Shown here one piece after another: positions 1 through 12,095 of a stretch of 64,000 nt of DNA. The DNA comes from Macrostomum hystrix (taxonomy: Eukaryota; Platyhelminthes; Macrostomidae). The stretch spans positions 4,556,001 to 4,620,000 of the forward strand of contig CATNEN010000001.1 of NCBI GenBank assembly GCA_950097015.1, in the 5' to 3' direction. The number at the start of each line of letters is the position of its first letter. Position 1 is the stretch's first letter. Made by a program: the position numbers and the translations under genes. The notes beneath the pieces are model-generated. The model searched no databases, was not told the DNA's origin, and saw only the letters and a program-made list of their open reading frames with translations.

Positions 1-601
1 CTCAGATCCCCAGGTATTTGTCAGTTTCCACAGTGAGTTCTGGCACATCCAATCCTTTTCTCTCTGTATCCGTAGCTGGGCTAATTAGATTTTCGTTTAA
101 TTTAGAATCAGGTGGTAAAATTAATCCGCATAGCACATAGTCGAGTATTAGAAATGCTACAAAGTTGACTAAACCAAAAGAAAAATCCCTTTAGATAAGC
201 TCGAATGCTTCTGTTTCTGTTGCGAAATAGCGAATAGCTCTTAGGCAGGTAGGCAGGTAGGACAAATCTTTAAAGACGGGGCGGGCAAAGCGCAAATTAG
301 TGTGGCGCTCGAAAAAAAACATCACGAAAGAAAATGACAGGAGAGAAGAAGGCACAGGTTGACATGCCGAATAGGAATGAGCAAATTTGTTAGGCGGGTA
401 AAAAATACCAGGCCACAAGGAAAGCACTTCCTCCTCAGTTTGAGCTACAAACTTCTTTTGATGCATACTTTGTTTTCTTTAACAAGTCAAACTAAAAATA
501 GTACAAACTTTGAAAACATTATATGATCCTGTTCATTTTCGAATTGATCGACCAACTAACTCCACGACCCCAGTTTGATTAGAAAGAAATAAGTGTGAAT
601 T
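1..601. other. Probable innexin intron, no feature seen
   Basis: AT-rich sequence upstream of the first visible innexin exon. A 91-codon minus-strand frame (191-466) has no recognisable domain. I see no exon matching the innexin N-terminus here. Confidence 0.4.
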
Positions 602-1072
602 TCACACCCTATTCAGTTTCTCCGCTTTAGGGCGGTTAACCAAACAAACACCCCTGACCCCACTATATCGAGTTTCTTCACTTTGGGTTTGTCTAACCAA
701 CCCACCACCCTATTACAAACCCTGACTCCCTTTCCAGTCTCTGCACTTTGGGCTTGACCAACCGACCCACCACCCCATTCCACACCTCTTTCCATTCGCT
801 TCACTTAGGGGTTGACGAAACCACCCACCACCCCATTCCACACCTCTTCCCAGTCGCTTCACTTTGGGCTTGACCAAACAACCCACCACCCCATTCTACA
901 CCTCTTTCCAGTCGCTTCACTTTGGGCTTGACCAAACAACCCACCACCCCATTCTACACCTCTTTCCAGTCGCTTCACTTTGGGCTTGACCAAACAACCC
1001 ACCACCCCATTCTACACCTCTTTCCAGTCGCTTCACTTTGGGCTTGACCAAACAACCCACCAGCCCATTCTT
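602..1072. repeat. 58-bp minisatellite just upstream of innexin exon
   Basis: About eight tandem copies of a 58-bp unit, the last four nearly identical and the first ones divergent. Each unit contains ACACCTCTTTCCAGTCGC, which resembles a 3' splice acceptor. The array stops about 55 bp before the exon's own acceptor. Confidence 0.92.
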
Positions 1073-1126
1073 AACAAGCCACAGATTGAATGATCCAACC
1101 CCTCTACGAATCCCTCCATCCAACAG

Positions 1127-1793
1127 GCAAGCCAATTCAGTGCTGGATTCCGCAGGAATTCACCCGTGGTTGGGAAGAATATGCCGAGAACTACTGCTGG
1201 GTGGCGAACACCTATTATGCTTCGGTACCGGACGAGCATCTGCCTGCTCAGCACCTGCGCAAGAATCGCATGATCACCTACTACCAATGGGCTCCAATTG
1301 TACTAGCTGTGCAGGCGTTAATGTTCTACCTTCCCTGTCTGATTTGGCGCCTATTTATGAATTATTCCGGATTCAATGTACGCAAGATACTACAGATGGC
1401 AACAGACGCTAATGTTGTGATTCCTGAAGCGCTGAACAAGAATGTTCGCTTCATGGCCAGGTACATGGAGGGCTGCATCTATCGACAGAGAGAATATCGT
1501 CGAGGTGTTGGCGTACGAGTCAAACACTGCCTAGCCAAGTGTAGCTGCCTCTGCTGCGGCAAGAGATACGGCAATTTTCTAGTAGTACTGTACTTCTTCA
1601 TCAAAGTCTTGTACCTGCTGAACGTGTTTGGTCAGCTCTATATAATGGAGAAATTCGTCGGCACAACTTACACATTCTTTGGATTTCAAGTGCTTCGTGA
1701 CCTATTCCAAGGAGTGCAATGGTACCAGTCGTCTAATTTTCCACGGGTCACTTTCTGCGACCTGCAAGCCAAGAAGATTGGTCAGAACCATCA
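1127..1793 (+). CDS. Innexin exon: first extracellular loop through second extracellular loop
   Basis: Internal exon of 667 nt. The acceptor is ATCCAACAG|GC and the donor is CATCA|GTGAGT. It carries EL1, TM2, the cytoplasmic loop, TM3 and half of EL2. An apparent ATG at 1090 lies upstream of the acceptor and is probably intronic, because innexin homology starts at GKPIQCW. Confidence 0.9.
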
Positions 1794-4700
1794 GTGAGTA
1801 GATCTTTACTGTCTTTTAAACCACTATCATAATAATACTCAAGGAAAAACTATAAATAGATTATCCGATCTCAGAACAGACAAAAAATCGATTATCAATC
1901 ACAAAATAGAAAAAAATGGAGGACCAATCTACCCTCGTAAATAGAGAATGAGAATTGAGGACCAATCTATATAGAGAATTAGAAATTGAGGACCAATCAA
2001 AATAGAGAATGAGAAATTGAGGACCAATCTAAATAAAGAATGAGAAATGGAGGACCAATCTAAAAAGAGAATGAGAAATTGAGGTCCAATCTAAATAAAG
2101 AATGAGAAATTGAGGACCAATCTAAATAAATAATTAGAAATTGAGGACCAATCTAAAAAGAGAATGATAAATTGAGGACCGATCTAAATAAAGAGAAATT
2201 GAGGATCAATCTAAATAAAGAATGAGAAATTGAGGACCAATCCAAATAAAGAATGATGAATGGAGGACCAATCTAAATAAAGAATGATAAATGGAGGACC
2301 AATCCAAATAAAGAATGATAAATGGAGGACCAATCTAAATAAAGAATGAGAAATGGAGGAAAAATCTAAATAGAGAATGATAAATTGAGGATCAATCTAA
2401 ATAAAGAATTAGAAATTGAGGACCAATCTAAATAAAAAATGATAAATGGAGGACCAATCTAAATAAAGAATGATAAATGGAGGACCAATCTAAATAAATA
2501 ATTAGAAATTGAGGACCAATCTAAATAGAGAATGATAAATTGAGGACCGATCTAAATAAAGAGAAATTGAGGATCAATCTAAATAAAGAATTAGAAATTG
2601 AGGACCAATCTAAATAAAGAATGAGAAGTTGAGGACCATTCTAAATAAAGAATGATAAATTGAGGACCAATCTAAATAAAGAATGATAAATGGAGGACCA
2701 ATCTAAATAAATAATGAGACATTGAGGACCAATCTAAATAGAGAATGAGAAATTGAGGACCAATCAAAATAGAGAATGATAAGTGGAGGACCAATCTAAA
2801 TAAAGAATGATAAATGGAGGACCAATCTAAATAAAGAATGAGAAATTGAAGACCAATCTAAATAAATAATGATAAATTGAGGACCAATCTAAATAAAGAA
2901 TTAGAAATTGAGGACCGATCTAAATAAAGAGAAATTGAGGATCAATCTAAATAAAGAATTAGAAATTGAGGACCAATCTAAATAAAGAATGAGAAGTTGA
3001 GGACCATTCTAAATAAAGAATGATAAATTGAGGACCAATCTAAATAAAGAATGATAAATGGAGGACCAATCTAAATAAATAATGAGACATTGAGGACCAA
3101 TCTAAATAGAGAATGAGAAATTGAGGACCAATCAAAATAGAGAATGATAAGTGGAGGACCAATCTAAATAAAGAATGATAAATGGAGGACCAATCTAAAT
3201 AAAGAATGAGAAATTGAAGACCAATCTAAATAAATAATGATAAATTGAGGACCAATCTAAATAAAGAATTAGAAATTGAGGACCGATCTAAATAAAGAGA
3301 AATTGAGGATCAATCTAAATAAAGAATTAGAAATTGAGGACCAATCTAAATAAAAAATGATAAATGGAGGACCAATCCAAATAAAGAATGATAAATGGAG
3401 GACCAATCTAAATAAAGAATGATAAATGGAGGACCAATCTAAATAAAGAATGATAAATGGAGGACCAATCTAAATAAAGAATTAGAAATTGAGGACTAAT
3501 CTAAATATAGAATGAGAAATTAAGGACCAATCTAAATAGAGAATGAGAAATTGAGGATCAATCTAAATAGAGAATGAGAAATTGAGGACCAATCTAAATA
3601 AATAATTAGAAATTGAGGACCAATCTAAATAGAGAATGATAAATTGAGGACCGATCTAAATAAAGAGAAATTGAGGATCAATCTAAATAAAGAGTTAGAA
3701 ATTGAGGACCAATCTAAATAAAAAATGATAAATGGAGGACCAATCCAAATAAAGAATGATAAATGGAGGACCAATCTAAATAAAGAATGATAAATGGAGG
3801 ACCAATCTAAATAAAGAATTAGAAATTGAGGACTAATCTAAATATAGAATGAGAAATTAAGGACCAATCTAAATAGAGAATGAGAAATTGAGGATCAATC
3901 TAAATAGAGAATGAGAAATTGAGGACCGATCTAAATAAAGAGAAATTGAGGACCAATCTAAATAGAGAATGAGAAATTGAGGACCGATCTAAATAAAGAG
4001 AAATTGAGGACCAGTTCTAAAAATGCCGCTCAAAATCATGCTTAAAATAGTTTTTTTAACAAAAATGCCGTAAATAGAAAATATTGCCGTATTATGGCAT
4101 TGAAAAGGAAATAATTCAAAAGATCATAAACCGGATCTGCTTTTTGCGAAGTCTCATCTAAAGTCCCTTGAGACAAGCAGGCAGGCCGAAGTTAAAAAAG
4201 TAATGTAGCTTTTTTTAATAGACGCTACATAAAAAACTCGAGTTATTCTCAATCTTAAGGATGATACCTTCGAAGATGCGTTTTCGAAAAATTTATGACG
4301 TCATAAAAATTTAGGCAAATTGTCTTTCAAGACGAACCTGCAAAGATAAAAGTGGAATTATCAATAATTCAATTACGAGCCATACTGCGATAATTGGCCT
4401 TTGTTAGCTCGACTCATGGTTTATTTGATCATTTTTAATTAGGTGAACTATTAATATCCCACATGCGGGCAAGAACCCAGACTTACTGCCCCATTAAAAC
4501 ACAGCGTAATCTCTCCCGTGTCTTATCTCATACCTGTCTCATCTCTCCCGTGTCTTATCTCATACCTGTCTCATCTCTCCCGTGTCTTATCTCATACCTG
4601 TCTCATCCCTCCCGTGTCTTATCTCATACCTGTCTCATCCCTCCCGTGTCTTATCACATACCTGTCTCATCTCTCCCGTGTCTTATCTCATACCTGTCTC

Positions 4701-7700
4701 ATCCCTCCCGTGTCTTATCACATACCTGTCTCATCCCTCCCGTGTCTTATCTCATACCTGTCTCATCTCTCCCGTGTCTTATCTCATACCTGTCTCATCT
4801 CTCCCGTGTCTTATCTCATACCTGTCTCATCTCTCCCGTGTCTCATCTCATCCCTGTCTGATCTCTTCCGTGTCTCATCTCATACCTGTCTCATCCCTCC
4901 CGTGTCATATCACATACCTGTCTGATCTCTTCTGTGTCTCATCTCATACCTGTCTCATCTCTCCCGTGTCTCATCTCATCCCTGTCTCATCTCTCCCGTG
5001 TCTTATCACATACCTGTCTCATCCCTCCCGTGTCTTATCACATACCTGTCTGATCTCTTCTGTGTCTCATCTCATACCTGTCTCATCTCTCCCGTGTCAT
5101 ATCACATACCTGTCTCATCCCTCCCGTGTCATATCTCATACCTGTCTGATCTCTTCTGTGTCTCATCTCATCCCTGTCTGATCTCTCCCGTGTCTTATCT
5201 CATACCTGTCTGATCTCTTCTGTGTCTCATCTCATCCCTGTCTGATCTCTCCCGTGTCTTATCTCATCCCTGTCTCATCTCTCCCGTGTCTTATCACATA
5301 CCTGTCTCATCCCTCCCGTGTCTTATCACATACCTGTCTGATCTCTTCTGTGTCTCATCTCATACCTGTCTCATCTCTCCCGTGTCATATCTCATACCTG
5401 TCTGATCTCTTCTGTGTCTCATCTCATCCCTGTCTGATCTCTCCCGTGTCTTATCTCATACCTGTCTGATCTCTTCCGTGTCTTATCTCATACCTGTCTG
5501 ATCTCTTCTGTGTCTCATCTCATACCTGTCTCATCTCTCCCGTGTCATATCACATACCTGTCTCATCCCTCCCGTGTCTTATCACATACCTGTCTGATCT
5601 CTTCTGTGTCTCATCTCATACCTGTCTGATCCCTCCCGTGTCTTATCTCATACCTGTCTCATCTCTCACCGTGTCATATCACATACCTGTCTGATCTCTT
5701 CTGTGTCTCATCTCATACCTGTCTGATCCCTCCCGTGTCTTATCTCATACCTGTCTGATCTCTCCCGTGTCTCATCTCATACCTGTCTGATCTCTCCCGT
5801 GTCTTATCTCATACCTATCTGATCTCTCCCGTGCCTTATCTCATACCTGTCTCATCTCTCCTGTGTCTTATCTCATACCTGTCTCATCTCTCCCGTGTCT
5901 CTCTCCCGCCTCTGCAAACCTTGCCAATTGCGTATTAAACAATTTCAGTTATACTTAGTCAGGCTTCATCATCTCAAAGGTAGCAGATTTGCAGTGGTAA
6001 TTTGAGAACTCTCATACCATATGGTGGGGTTTTCAAAGATTTCAGTACTGCCCGCTGCTGTAGGATACAGAAGGAGACGAAGCCAGATGTCACACAGGAT
6101 GCCCAAACAGCCTCAGCATATTGGAGGAATTTGACACCGAACTGCAGGGTAAAAGCAAAATATAGTCGGAATCCCAGCATATCCGCCTGCATTTTCAAGG
6201 TGAAAGACGAGAAAGCCAATGTTTCATAATCTATGAGCTGAGCACATTCCATCTCTCTCTCTCTTTGCATAGAGACTATTAATCTTTTCAGTTATTTCCA
6301 CCTCCTTGGCAACTCACATTTGAGCACGATTATTAGGCAATAAGGTGTACAATACACGAAAAATTTGTGCATAACATGCTATTGGCCAATTGTGTGAAAC
6401 AACGAGTCGTTTAACATGCAGAAGAAAGACGGCGGGGTATTTCAAATAGCACAATTTTTATTGCTCAATGCTCAATTACTACTCAATGCTTGGTTTTCTT
6501 GCTTAAATCATGCGCGACTATGATTGGGCCATAGACAAAAAATCCCTAAATGAATGCGGCCTAGCCGCGGAATCGAGCTCAGGGGCCCAATAGGATTCTA
6601 CATAGAAGGCCAATTTTTTATGACTGATCGCACCAACTGTCGTATTTCCAGGAAAGAATGCGAAAATATGCGCTTCATTGGTTAGCCACCCAAGCTATGA
6701 AAGTTTTTTTCATAGTCATTTCAGATTTTTCTGTTAGACCCGCGGGGGGGAATTCGGCGAGGGTGGATAAATCATTCAGGTTGGTGGGTATCTCAGCTAA
6801 TTCGTGCGCAAGTGCACATGGGTGGAATAATTGACTTGCTGTGTAATGCAGAATCTAACTCACTGCCACTGATCATCATTCTCTACTAGTCAATCATTAG
6901 TTTTGGTTGCTTGGGTTCAATGAAAAGCTTCTAACGATAGAAAATAAGTTAGAAAATTAAATGAGTGACAGAGTGACAGAGTGACAGAGTAACAGAGTGA
7001 CAGAGTAACAAAGTGACAAAGTGACAGTCGACAAAGTGACAGTCGACAAAGTGACAGTCGACAAAGTGACAGTCGACAAAGTGACAGTCGACAAAGTGAC
7101 AGTCGACAAAGTGACAGTCGACAAAGTGACAGTCGACAAAGTGACAGTCGACAAAGTGACAGTCGACAAAGTGACAGTCGACAAAGTGACAGTCGACAAA
7201 GTGACAGTCGACAAAGTGACAGTCGACAAAGTGACAGTCGACAAAGTGACAGTTTGCCCAGGCCCAGTAAAAATGTATTTTAATGCCAAATGTTTCGGTG
7301 TAAAATGGACTGCACACTGATGAAAGACTGCATTTCAAAAATCTAATCATAGCTAAAGTTCACTCATAAATAGGCGACGCGAGACGGACAAGTCACTCAC
7401 TTCGTCATGCTAATACATGCACTTGAGATACTAGTTAGAGAGCGCAAAATACTTTCTCTCTGAAAGAGTAATGTACGAGTATCAAGTGAGAGAGTTAGAG
7501 GGAGATTTCGTGAGTGAAAGTGTATATAATTGCTGCAGCATGGTGGCAGCAATAGGAACACGGACTCTGAGCGTGTGTGCTCGCATTATAATACGCGGAA
7601 AGAAAAAGATTTTTGCCACGTGCCGAACAGGAGGGAAACTATAGGGGAGGATCGGAGGGCCGGGTGCCTAGCTTCCGGGCTCTGATCCCGCGTGCTCAAC

Positions 7701-9224
7701 ATTGAGTACGCGTGTCGGATTCAAGAATAAGAGTGAGGCTGAGGGTGAAAAAAATGGCGAAACGCGGAGAAGCTGGAGCAGGAGAAGGTTTGAAGCCTTT
7801 CAAGCTAATTGCAGAACAGGCTCGCTTAGCTGATAGACCTTGGCTTTGGGGGCATAATATTGCTTGATGCGCACTGAACCCTGAGAATTCGGAAATTAGG
7901 AAAGTCACAGAACTTGCTTGCATACGAGTAATTGGGAGGTCGATGCTGTTCGGGAGATCTGTAGTAGGGATCTAATATAGGAGACTTATAGAAGGCTATT
8001 TTAATGACCATTAATGAAAATCACTTAAAAAATAGATTATCATTTCGTACTTCATAATTATAGTAAAAATTGAAGTTCTACAAGTAATTGTTCAGAACTC
8101 AGTAAATAATTGGATGAGTTGGCCGATTCTGGGAGTAAATTGTCTCGCCAAAAATCATCGCCGAACGAAAAATATTGGCCTATAAGCTGACGAGCAGCAT
8201 TATAAATGAAAAAATGGGAAAATTGCCACTGATTGTAGAACAAGTATTAAACAATGAACTCTAATGCCCAATCAAAGCGGGAGGAACTTTTTCGGAGGAG
8301 TATTGAAGATGAAAAGCTCTTAACTCGGTGGAGGAGCCGCTGGTTCGATTCCCAGCTCCTCTGGAGTAATTAGTGTCCTTCAGCAGGACCGTTTAACACT
8401 AGAAAGACCACTGGGTAGACAAGAACAGACAGCCTCATTTTTATTTTTGGTATCTCCCAGAATATAAAATCAATCATTAAAATTCAGATCATGAGCTAAT
8501 AGTTTACTCTCTATCCGATAAACAAATCACAGAATCACAAAATATAGGCATAATTTTTCTGCTCGCAGAATTTCGTCATGTATTTATGTCAGCCATTGTT
8601 GCAGGTTTTATTTTATTAATAATTATTAATTAGCTTGATCTTTGTAGTACAGTTGACTCTGTATTTCTGTTCAACCAGCTGTCAAATGGGTACCAGAATT
8701 ATCTGGATTTCTTTGAATATACGAAAGCTGGCTCATATCCGTTCTCTATCTGCCTACTATCAACAACACATTTCAGCTATACACTCCAGTGCGTCCTACC
8801 GCTCAACATGTTCCTTGAGAAAATCTACGTGTTCCTGTGGTTCTGGCATGTGCTTGTCAGCATTGTGACGCTGAGCTCCTTCGTCAATTGGTTCTTTCGC
8901 ATGGCGTTTGCTCGCCGACGCCTGATCTTCATACGCAAATACCTGAAGATCATGAACGTGCTGAAGGACACGGACAAGACAACCAGTAGAAAATTTGTGG
9001 AGAACTATCTGCGCATAGATGGTGTGTTCATTTTCCGTCTCATCGCTATGAACTGCGGCGACATTGTGGCTGGAGATCTGGCCTGCGAACTCTGGAGCAT
9101 CTACCGGCACAAGCGGCTTCAAGAGCTGGACGACACCAAGCTAGAGACAGACCATAGACATGCGCCCGGATATCCCGGGCTAAATTCTAACAATGGCAAT
9201 AATGGAGACGATAATATAGTGTAG
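1127..9224 (+). CDS. Innexin gap-junction protein (3' two exons; 5' end outside window)
   Basis: Innexins form gap junctions and hemichannels in invertebrates and have four membrane helices. Two exons are visible, 1127-1793 and 8777-9224, joined in phase (CA|C gives His). In order they encode the first extracellular loop starting GKPIQCW, with its two cysteines (QCW and YCW); the family hallmark at the start of TM2, here YYQWAP in place of the usual YYQWVP; TM2; a cytoplasmic loop; TM3; a second extracellular loop with two cysteines (FCDLQ and LQCVL); TM4 (from about IYVFLWFWH); and a cytoplasmic tail ending GDDNIV. The N-terminus and TM1 must lie upstream, because the exon opens in phase 1 (G|GC) after an AG at 1125-1126. 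The intervening intron is 6983 bp and carries three minisatellites. Family assignment is firm; the particular paralogue is not assignable. Confidence 0.93.
1916..4016. repeat. 31-bp minisatellite in innexin intron, with higher-order repeats
   Basis: About 68 copies of a roughly 31-bp AT-rich unit containing GAGGACCAATCTAAATAAAG. Variant copies recur in the same order: the run around GAGAAGTTGAGGACCATT appears at 2622 and again at 2990 (368 bp, 12 units), and a run starting ATTAGAAATTGAGGACTAAT recurs 337 bp apart (3481 and 3818). Blocks of 11-12 units have therefore been duplicated recently. Confidence 0.95.
4508..5909. repeat. 32-bp pyrimidine-rich minisatellite in innexin intron
   Basis: About 43 copies of a 32-bp unit built around CTCCCGTGTCTTATCTCATA, with about 75% pyrimidine on the plus (sense) strand. 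Long open frames (Ser/Pro/Leu/Cys/Ile-rich) exist in several frames because stops are rare in the unit. I do not consider them genes. Confidence 0.95.
6550..6590 (-). mobile_element. Short SINE-A head fragment
   Basis: About 40 bp matching the minus-strand form of the tRNA-like head of the main SINE (GCCGCGGAATCGAGCTCAGG). No body or tail is recognisable. Confidence 0.5.
6961..7253. repeat. 8-bp then 15-bp minisatellite, nearly invariant
   Basis: A short run of GTGACAGA-type 8-mers (6961-7020) passes into about 16 essentially identical copies of the 15-bp unit GACAAAGTGACAGTC (to 7253). Each junction between units creates GTCGAC. All reading frames through it are shadows of the repeat. Confidence 0.95.
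7254..8776. other. Remainder of the innexin intron; no gene supported
   Basis: Contains a tRNA-like/TTAA fragment (8325-8410, listed separately), a TATA-like stretch near 7517, an inverted repeat ATTGCTGC...GCAGCAAT around 7528-7552, and a 37-codon frame starting at 7754 (MAKRGEAG...). The composition at 7560-7720 is more GC-rich than its surroundings and may be an old retroelement remnant, but I recognise no domain. Confidence 0.3.
8325..8410 (+). mobile_element. tRNA-like T-arm fragment next to a TTAACACTAGAAAGA terminus
   Basis: GGTTCGATTCCCAGC is a polymerase III B-box-like T-arm, with no clear A box nearby. About 45 bp on is TTAA-CACTAGAAAGACC (TTAA at 8393-8396), which resembles a piggyBac-type terminus (TTAA target plus CCCTAGAAAGATA-like end). 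A similar pairing occurs near 19800-19880. The matching other end was not found. Confidence 0.35.
8777..9224 (+). CDS. Innexin terminal exon: second loop cysteine, TM4 and C-tail
   Basis: Terminal exon of 448 nt after the acceptor ACACATTTCAG|C. It begins YTLQCVLPLN, a typical innexin EL2 ending, continues through TM4 and the conserved region around NCGDIVAGDLACELW, and ends at a TAG at 9222-9224. The tail is rich in Asn, Gly and Asp. The overlapping minus-strand frame is a shadow. Confidence 0.92.
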
Positions 9225-11498
9225 TTTTGAGGGCACACAGTTAAGGTTTAGTCCGGCAGATCGAGTTGACAATGATTGGACGAAATATTTTTTTTCCTCA
9301 AAAACACCTCTACACTGAATCTCTACACTGAATGCTCATTAAAATGACACGAGCATTTTTGTTCAAGGGATTAAGAATTGAAGAGTCGGATATGGATGGA
9401 TTTAAAAAATCCGTTCTATTGCAGAAGTACTTGCCAGATTTTACGAGTTAGTATAGATGTGTTGTCACTTGTCACCCACATTTGTGCACCCAAAGCGTTA
9501 AACTTAAATTAAGTAACAAATATTGTTTTAATGTGGTCTATTTTTATACATGTAAATATGTTTTGTGCAGTATAGTACGAGCCATCCCATTATTTTTGCA
9601 CACAAAGTGATTTACTAAATACCTCACTGATCGTTTCAATATAATGCTGTCGTTCATTAACGTATTATTTCTGTCCCGGCCGTGTTGTCCATCGTGAAGT
9701 AGCAATGAAAAAACCAATGCCACACAATTGTTTGTTTGAGTTTACTTTTTTATAATTTACGCATTGAATGGATGTCGCATGGACAAAGCGTTCAAAGGAA
9801 ACAAAAGAGTATTTTTTTCCACGTCGACCAGCTTTTTCTTGACGCATGCTAGCCACCGTAACCATGGCAAAACGGATCCCAAGTTGTTGTTATATAGCAT
9901 TCGTCTACCTCTAGAAGTTACTGCAATTTTAATGTTGAAAGTCTTCACTTAGCCGCTTTTGACTGTTGTTTTTAAGGTCTTGCAACTGAGCATGAGATCA
10001 CCTAAATGCACATATAATAGTCATAGTTCGCGATATATAGTCATGCCGTAAATGCCCATTTAGTTTTGTGTTACCATCGTGGTCATTGCACACGCTTCAA
10101 ATGCGTGTTTTTATTGTAAAATAGCAGATAAATGTAAAAAATCTAACCCTAAGCCAATTATCATGATAATATTAACTGTTTTACTAACGAGATACTATAG
10201 GACTACTAGCAAGGAGATTAAGAATAAAATGCGCAGCGAAATGTATTTCTTAGAGATATAAAATTCAATTTGATAGTTTTGTATCAAATTTGCATCAACT
10301 AGCATTATAAAGACACTCGACAGGAAACGAAATGTGATTTTTTGTTATAAGTCATTGCTGCGAAAATTCTAAAGCTTCAATCAGTTCAAACTCGCTGTAC
10401 AAGGCTAGCGTAGATAGTGGATAAAATTGCAATACGGAAACTAGTCTAAGCTGTTTCTGGATATTTTTGTAAATGTTAACAGAATATTTGATTTTGCTAT
10501 TTACATAAACATATTCACATAAATAAAAAACATGTTTCTGCAACTGTATCGAGTTCACTTCTCCACACAACAATTAAGTTTTACAAATCCGTATATTTTA
10601 TGTTTCGAATAAATGTAAAGCTTTTTAATGTCACTAGTTGTCATCCGGAATAAGTTTATTACAATTTTTCTAACTCGTCTGAAGTGTTAACCACGCATTC
10701 CCACAGGATTTATAGCTTAAATAACTCATATATATTGCATGGTGTTCGTTGATCTTAATTTCTAACAAGAAATATTAAAATGTTTTTGCATCACGCATAG
10801 TTTCAACTGCACACTAATGTGACGCATATTTTTGCGCTAATGTTTACTGATATGTGAATGTTGATTGCATACCTCTGCAATGAAGTTTTTTTCTTATACA
10901 ATAATTTTTACTAAATATGTGCTATATGTTTAATTGTGCATTAAAGTTCCATAAATTAAAAAAGTTTGTATATGCAAACCTTAATAAATCCTCGAAATAT
11001 TTACTGTCGTGTTCAAGAAATACCCTTTAGCTTATTAAGCTACTTTTAATATTGCAATTTTGTCCTAAAATTATTAAAAGGTCATTTAAAATTCAGAGAG
11101 ACTTAAATGTTTTTACAATTTTTTCACTGTCTTATTCGTAGATAAGTTTAGCTTTTTGTTAATAAACTTGTAAGACCTTCACGTAAATTGAGTAATTCGA
11201 ATTGTAAATGCGCTGTTTCATTGCACAACTAACTCGATGTGTTAAATCCTACGTATTTGGTTTTCGCGATTTAGCTATATTTTTTATGATTACAAATTGT
11301 TCGAAATTGCCGAATGTGTATTTTTGTCGAATAATTATTTAATAAAAACTTATTATTTCTTGATAGTCGCTATACGTGAAATATACTTTACCATGCTATA
11401 ATTAAGACTTTTATAGAATTTCCCCAAATCGTTGGTCAAATTAAAAAAGTCCTTTGTTTTGTTTGATCTACAGCCAAAGTCAGAGGTAAAAAAGTATA
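9225..11498. other. Innexin 3' UTR and AT-rich spacer
   Basis: No coding signal. Candidate polyadenylation signals AATAAA occur at 10223, 10522 and 10608; the true 3' end cannot be chosen from sequence alone. Confidence 0.4.
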
Positions 11499-12093
11499 CT
11501 CAGGAACAGCTAAAACCCCCCCAACTCACGCTGTCACACGGCCCAAAAGTTTTGTATACCATCGGTGACTCAGAAATGTGTGAAGGCTGCCGCCGCCAGA
11601 CGCGAGGGCAAAGAGTTTGTCATTCTGGAGCAGAATGTAACTAGGCAGACCTATGCAGAGCTGCTACAGCAGCAGTTTCTGCCATTTGCTACGACAACCT
11701 TTGGCGGCCCGCATGCTTCAAGACGACAACGCTGCGCCACATCAAGCAGCACACGTGCAGCTGCTGAAGGAGCAGCTCGGCATTCGCACATTGAACTGGC
11801 CGTCAAAGTCTCCAGACATGAACCCCATCGAGCATGTCTGGGACTTTGTCAAGCGAAGAGTTCAGCAGGATGCCCCACAGAATGCTGAACAGTTGCGACT
11901 GGCGGTGCTGAATACCTGGCAGCAGCTGCCCCAAGAGTTCATCAACCGGCTGGTGATCAGGATGCCACGACGAGTCACGGCACTTTTGCATGCTCCTGGT
12001 TCCTACACACGATACTGAGACTAGAATTAAAGACATTGCTTAACTTTTGTGCCCGTGTGACAGCGTGAGTTGGGGGTTTTAGCTGTTGCTGAG
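11499..12093 (+). mobile_element. Internally deleted Tc1-type transposon with intact terminal repeats
   Basis: A 595-bp element flanked by TA on both sides (11497-11498 and 12094-12095). Terminal inverted repeats of about 50 bp match nearly perfectly: the left begins CTCAGGAACAGCTAAAAC and the right, read in reverse complement, begins CTCAGCAACAGCTAAAAC. Inside is only the C-terminal half of a Tc1-like transposase. A piece ending near FATTTFGG (frame of 11565) is followed, after a frameshift near 11710, by a frame with QDDNAAPH (second catalytic Asp) and WPSKSPDMNPIEHVW (catalytic Glu), ending at 12018. The DNA-binding domain and first catalytic Asp are missing. It cannot encode active transposase but keeps ends that could be mobilised in trans. 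Confidence 0.92.
11653..12018 (+). pseudogene. Tc1 transposase remnant, C-terminal half
   Basis: This frame keeps the QDDNAAPH motif, the NPIEH motif containing the catalytic Glu, and the usual Tc1 C-terminal end (LVIRMPRRVTALLHA). The preceding homologous segment is in another frame, so at least one frameshift is present, and the N-terminal half is absent. Confidence 0.88.
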
Positions 12094-12095
12094 TA

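Noticed and set aside
191-466. 91-codon minus-strand frame
   Set aside because: No recognisable domain; lies in AT-rich intron-like sequence; no supporting splice or promoter signal.
1038-1412. Plus-strand frame of 124 codons overlapping the innexin exon
   Set aside because: It is a shadow; the innexin frame has full family similarity.
8796-9122. Minus-strand frame opposite the innexin terminal exon
   Set aside because: Antisense shadow of the conserved innexin coding sequence.
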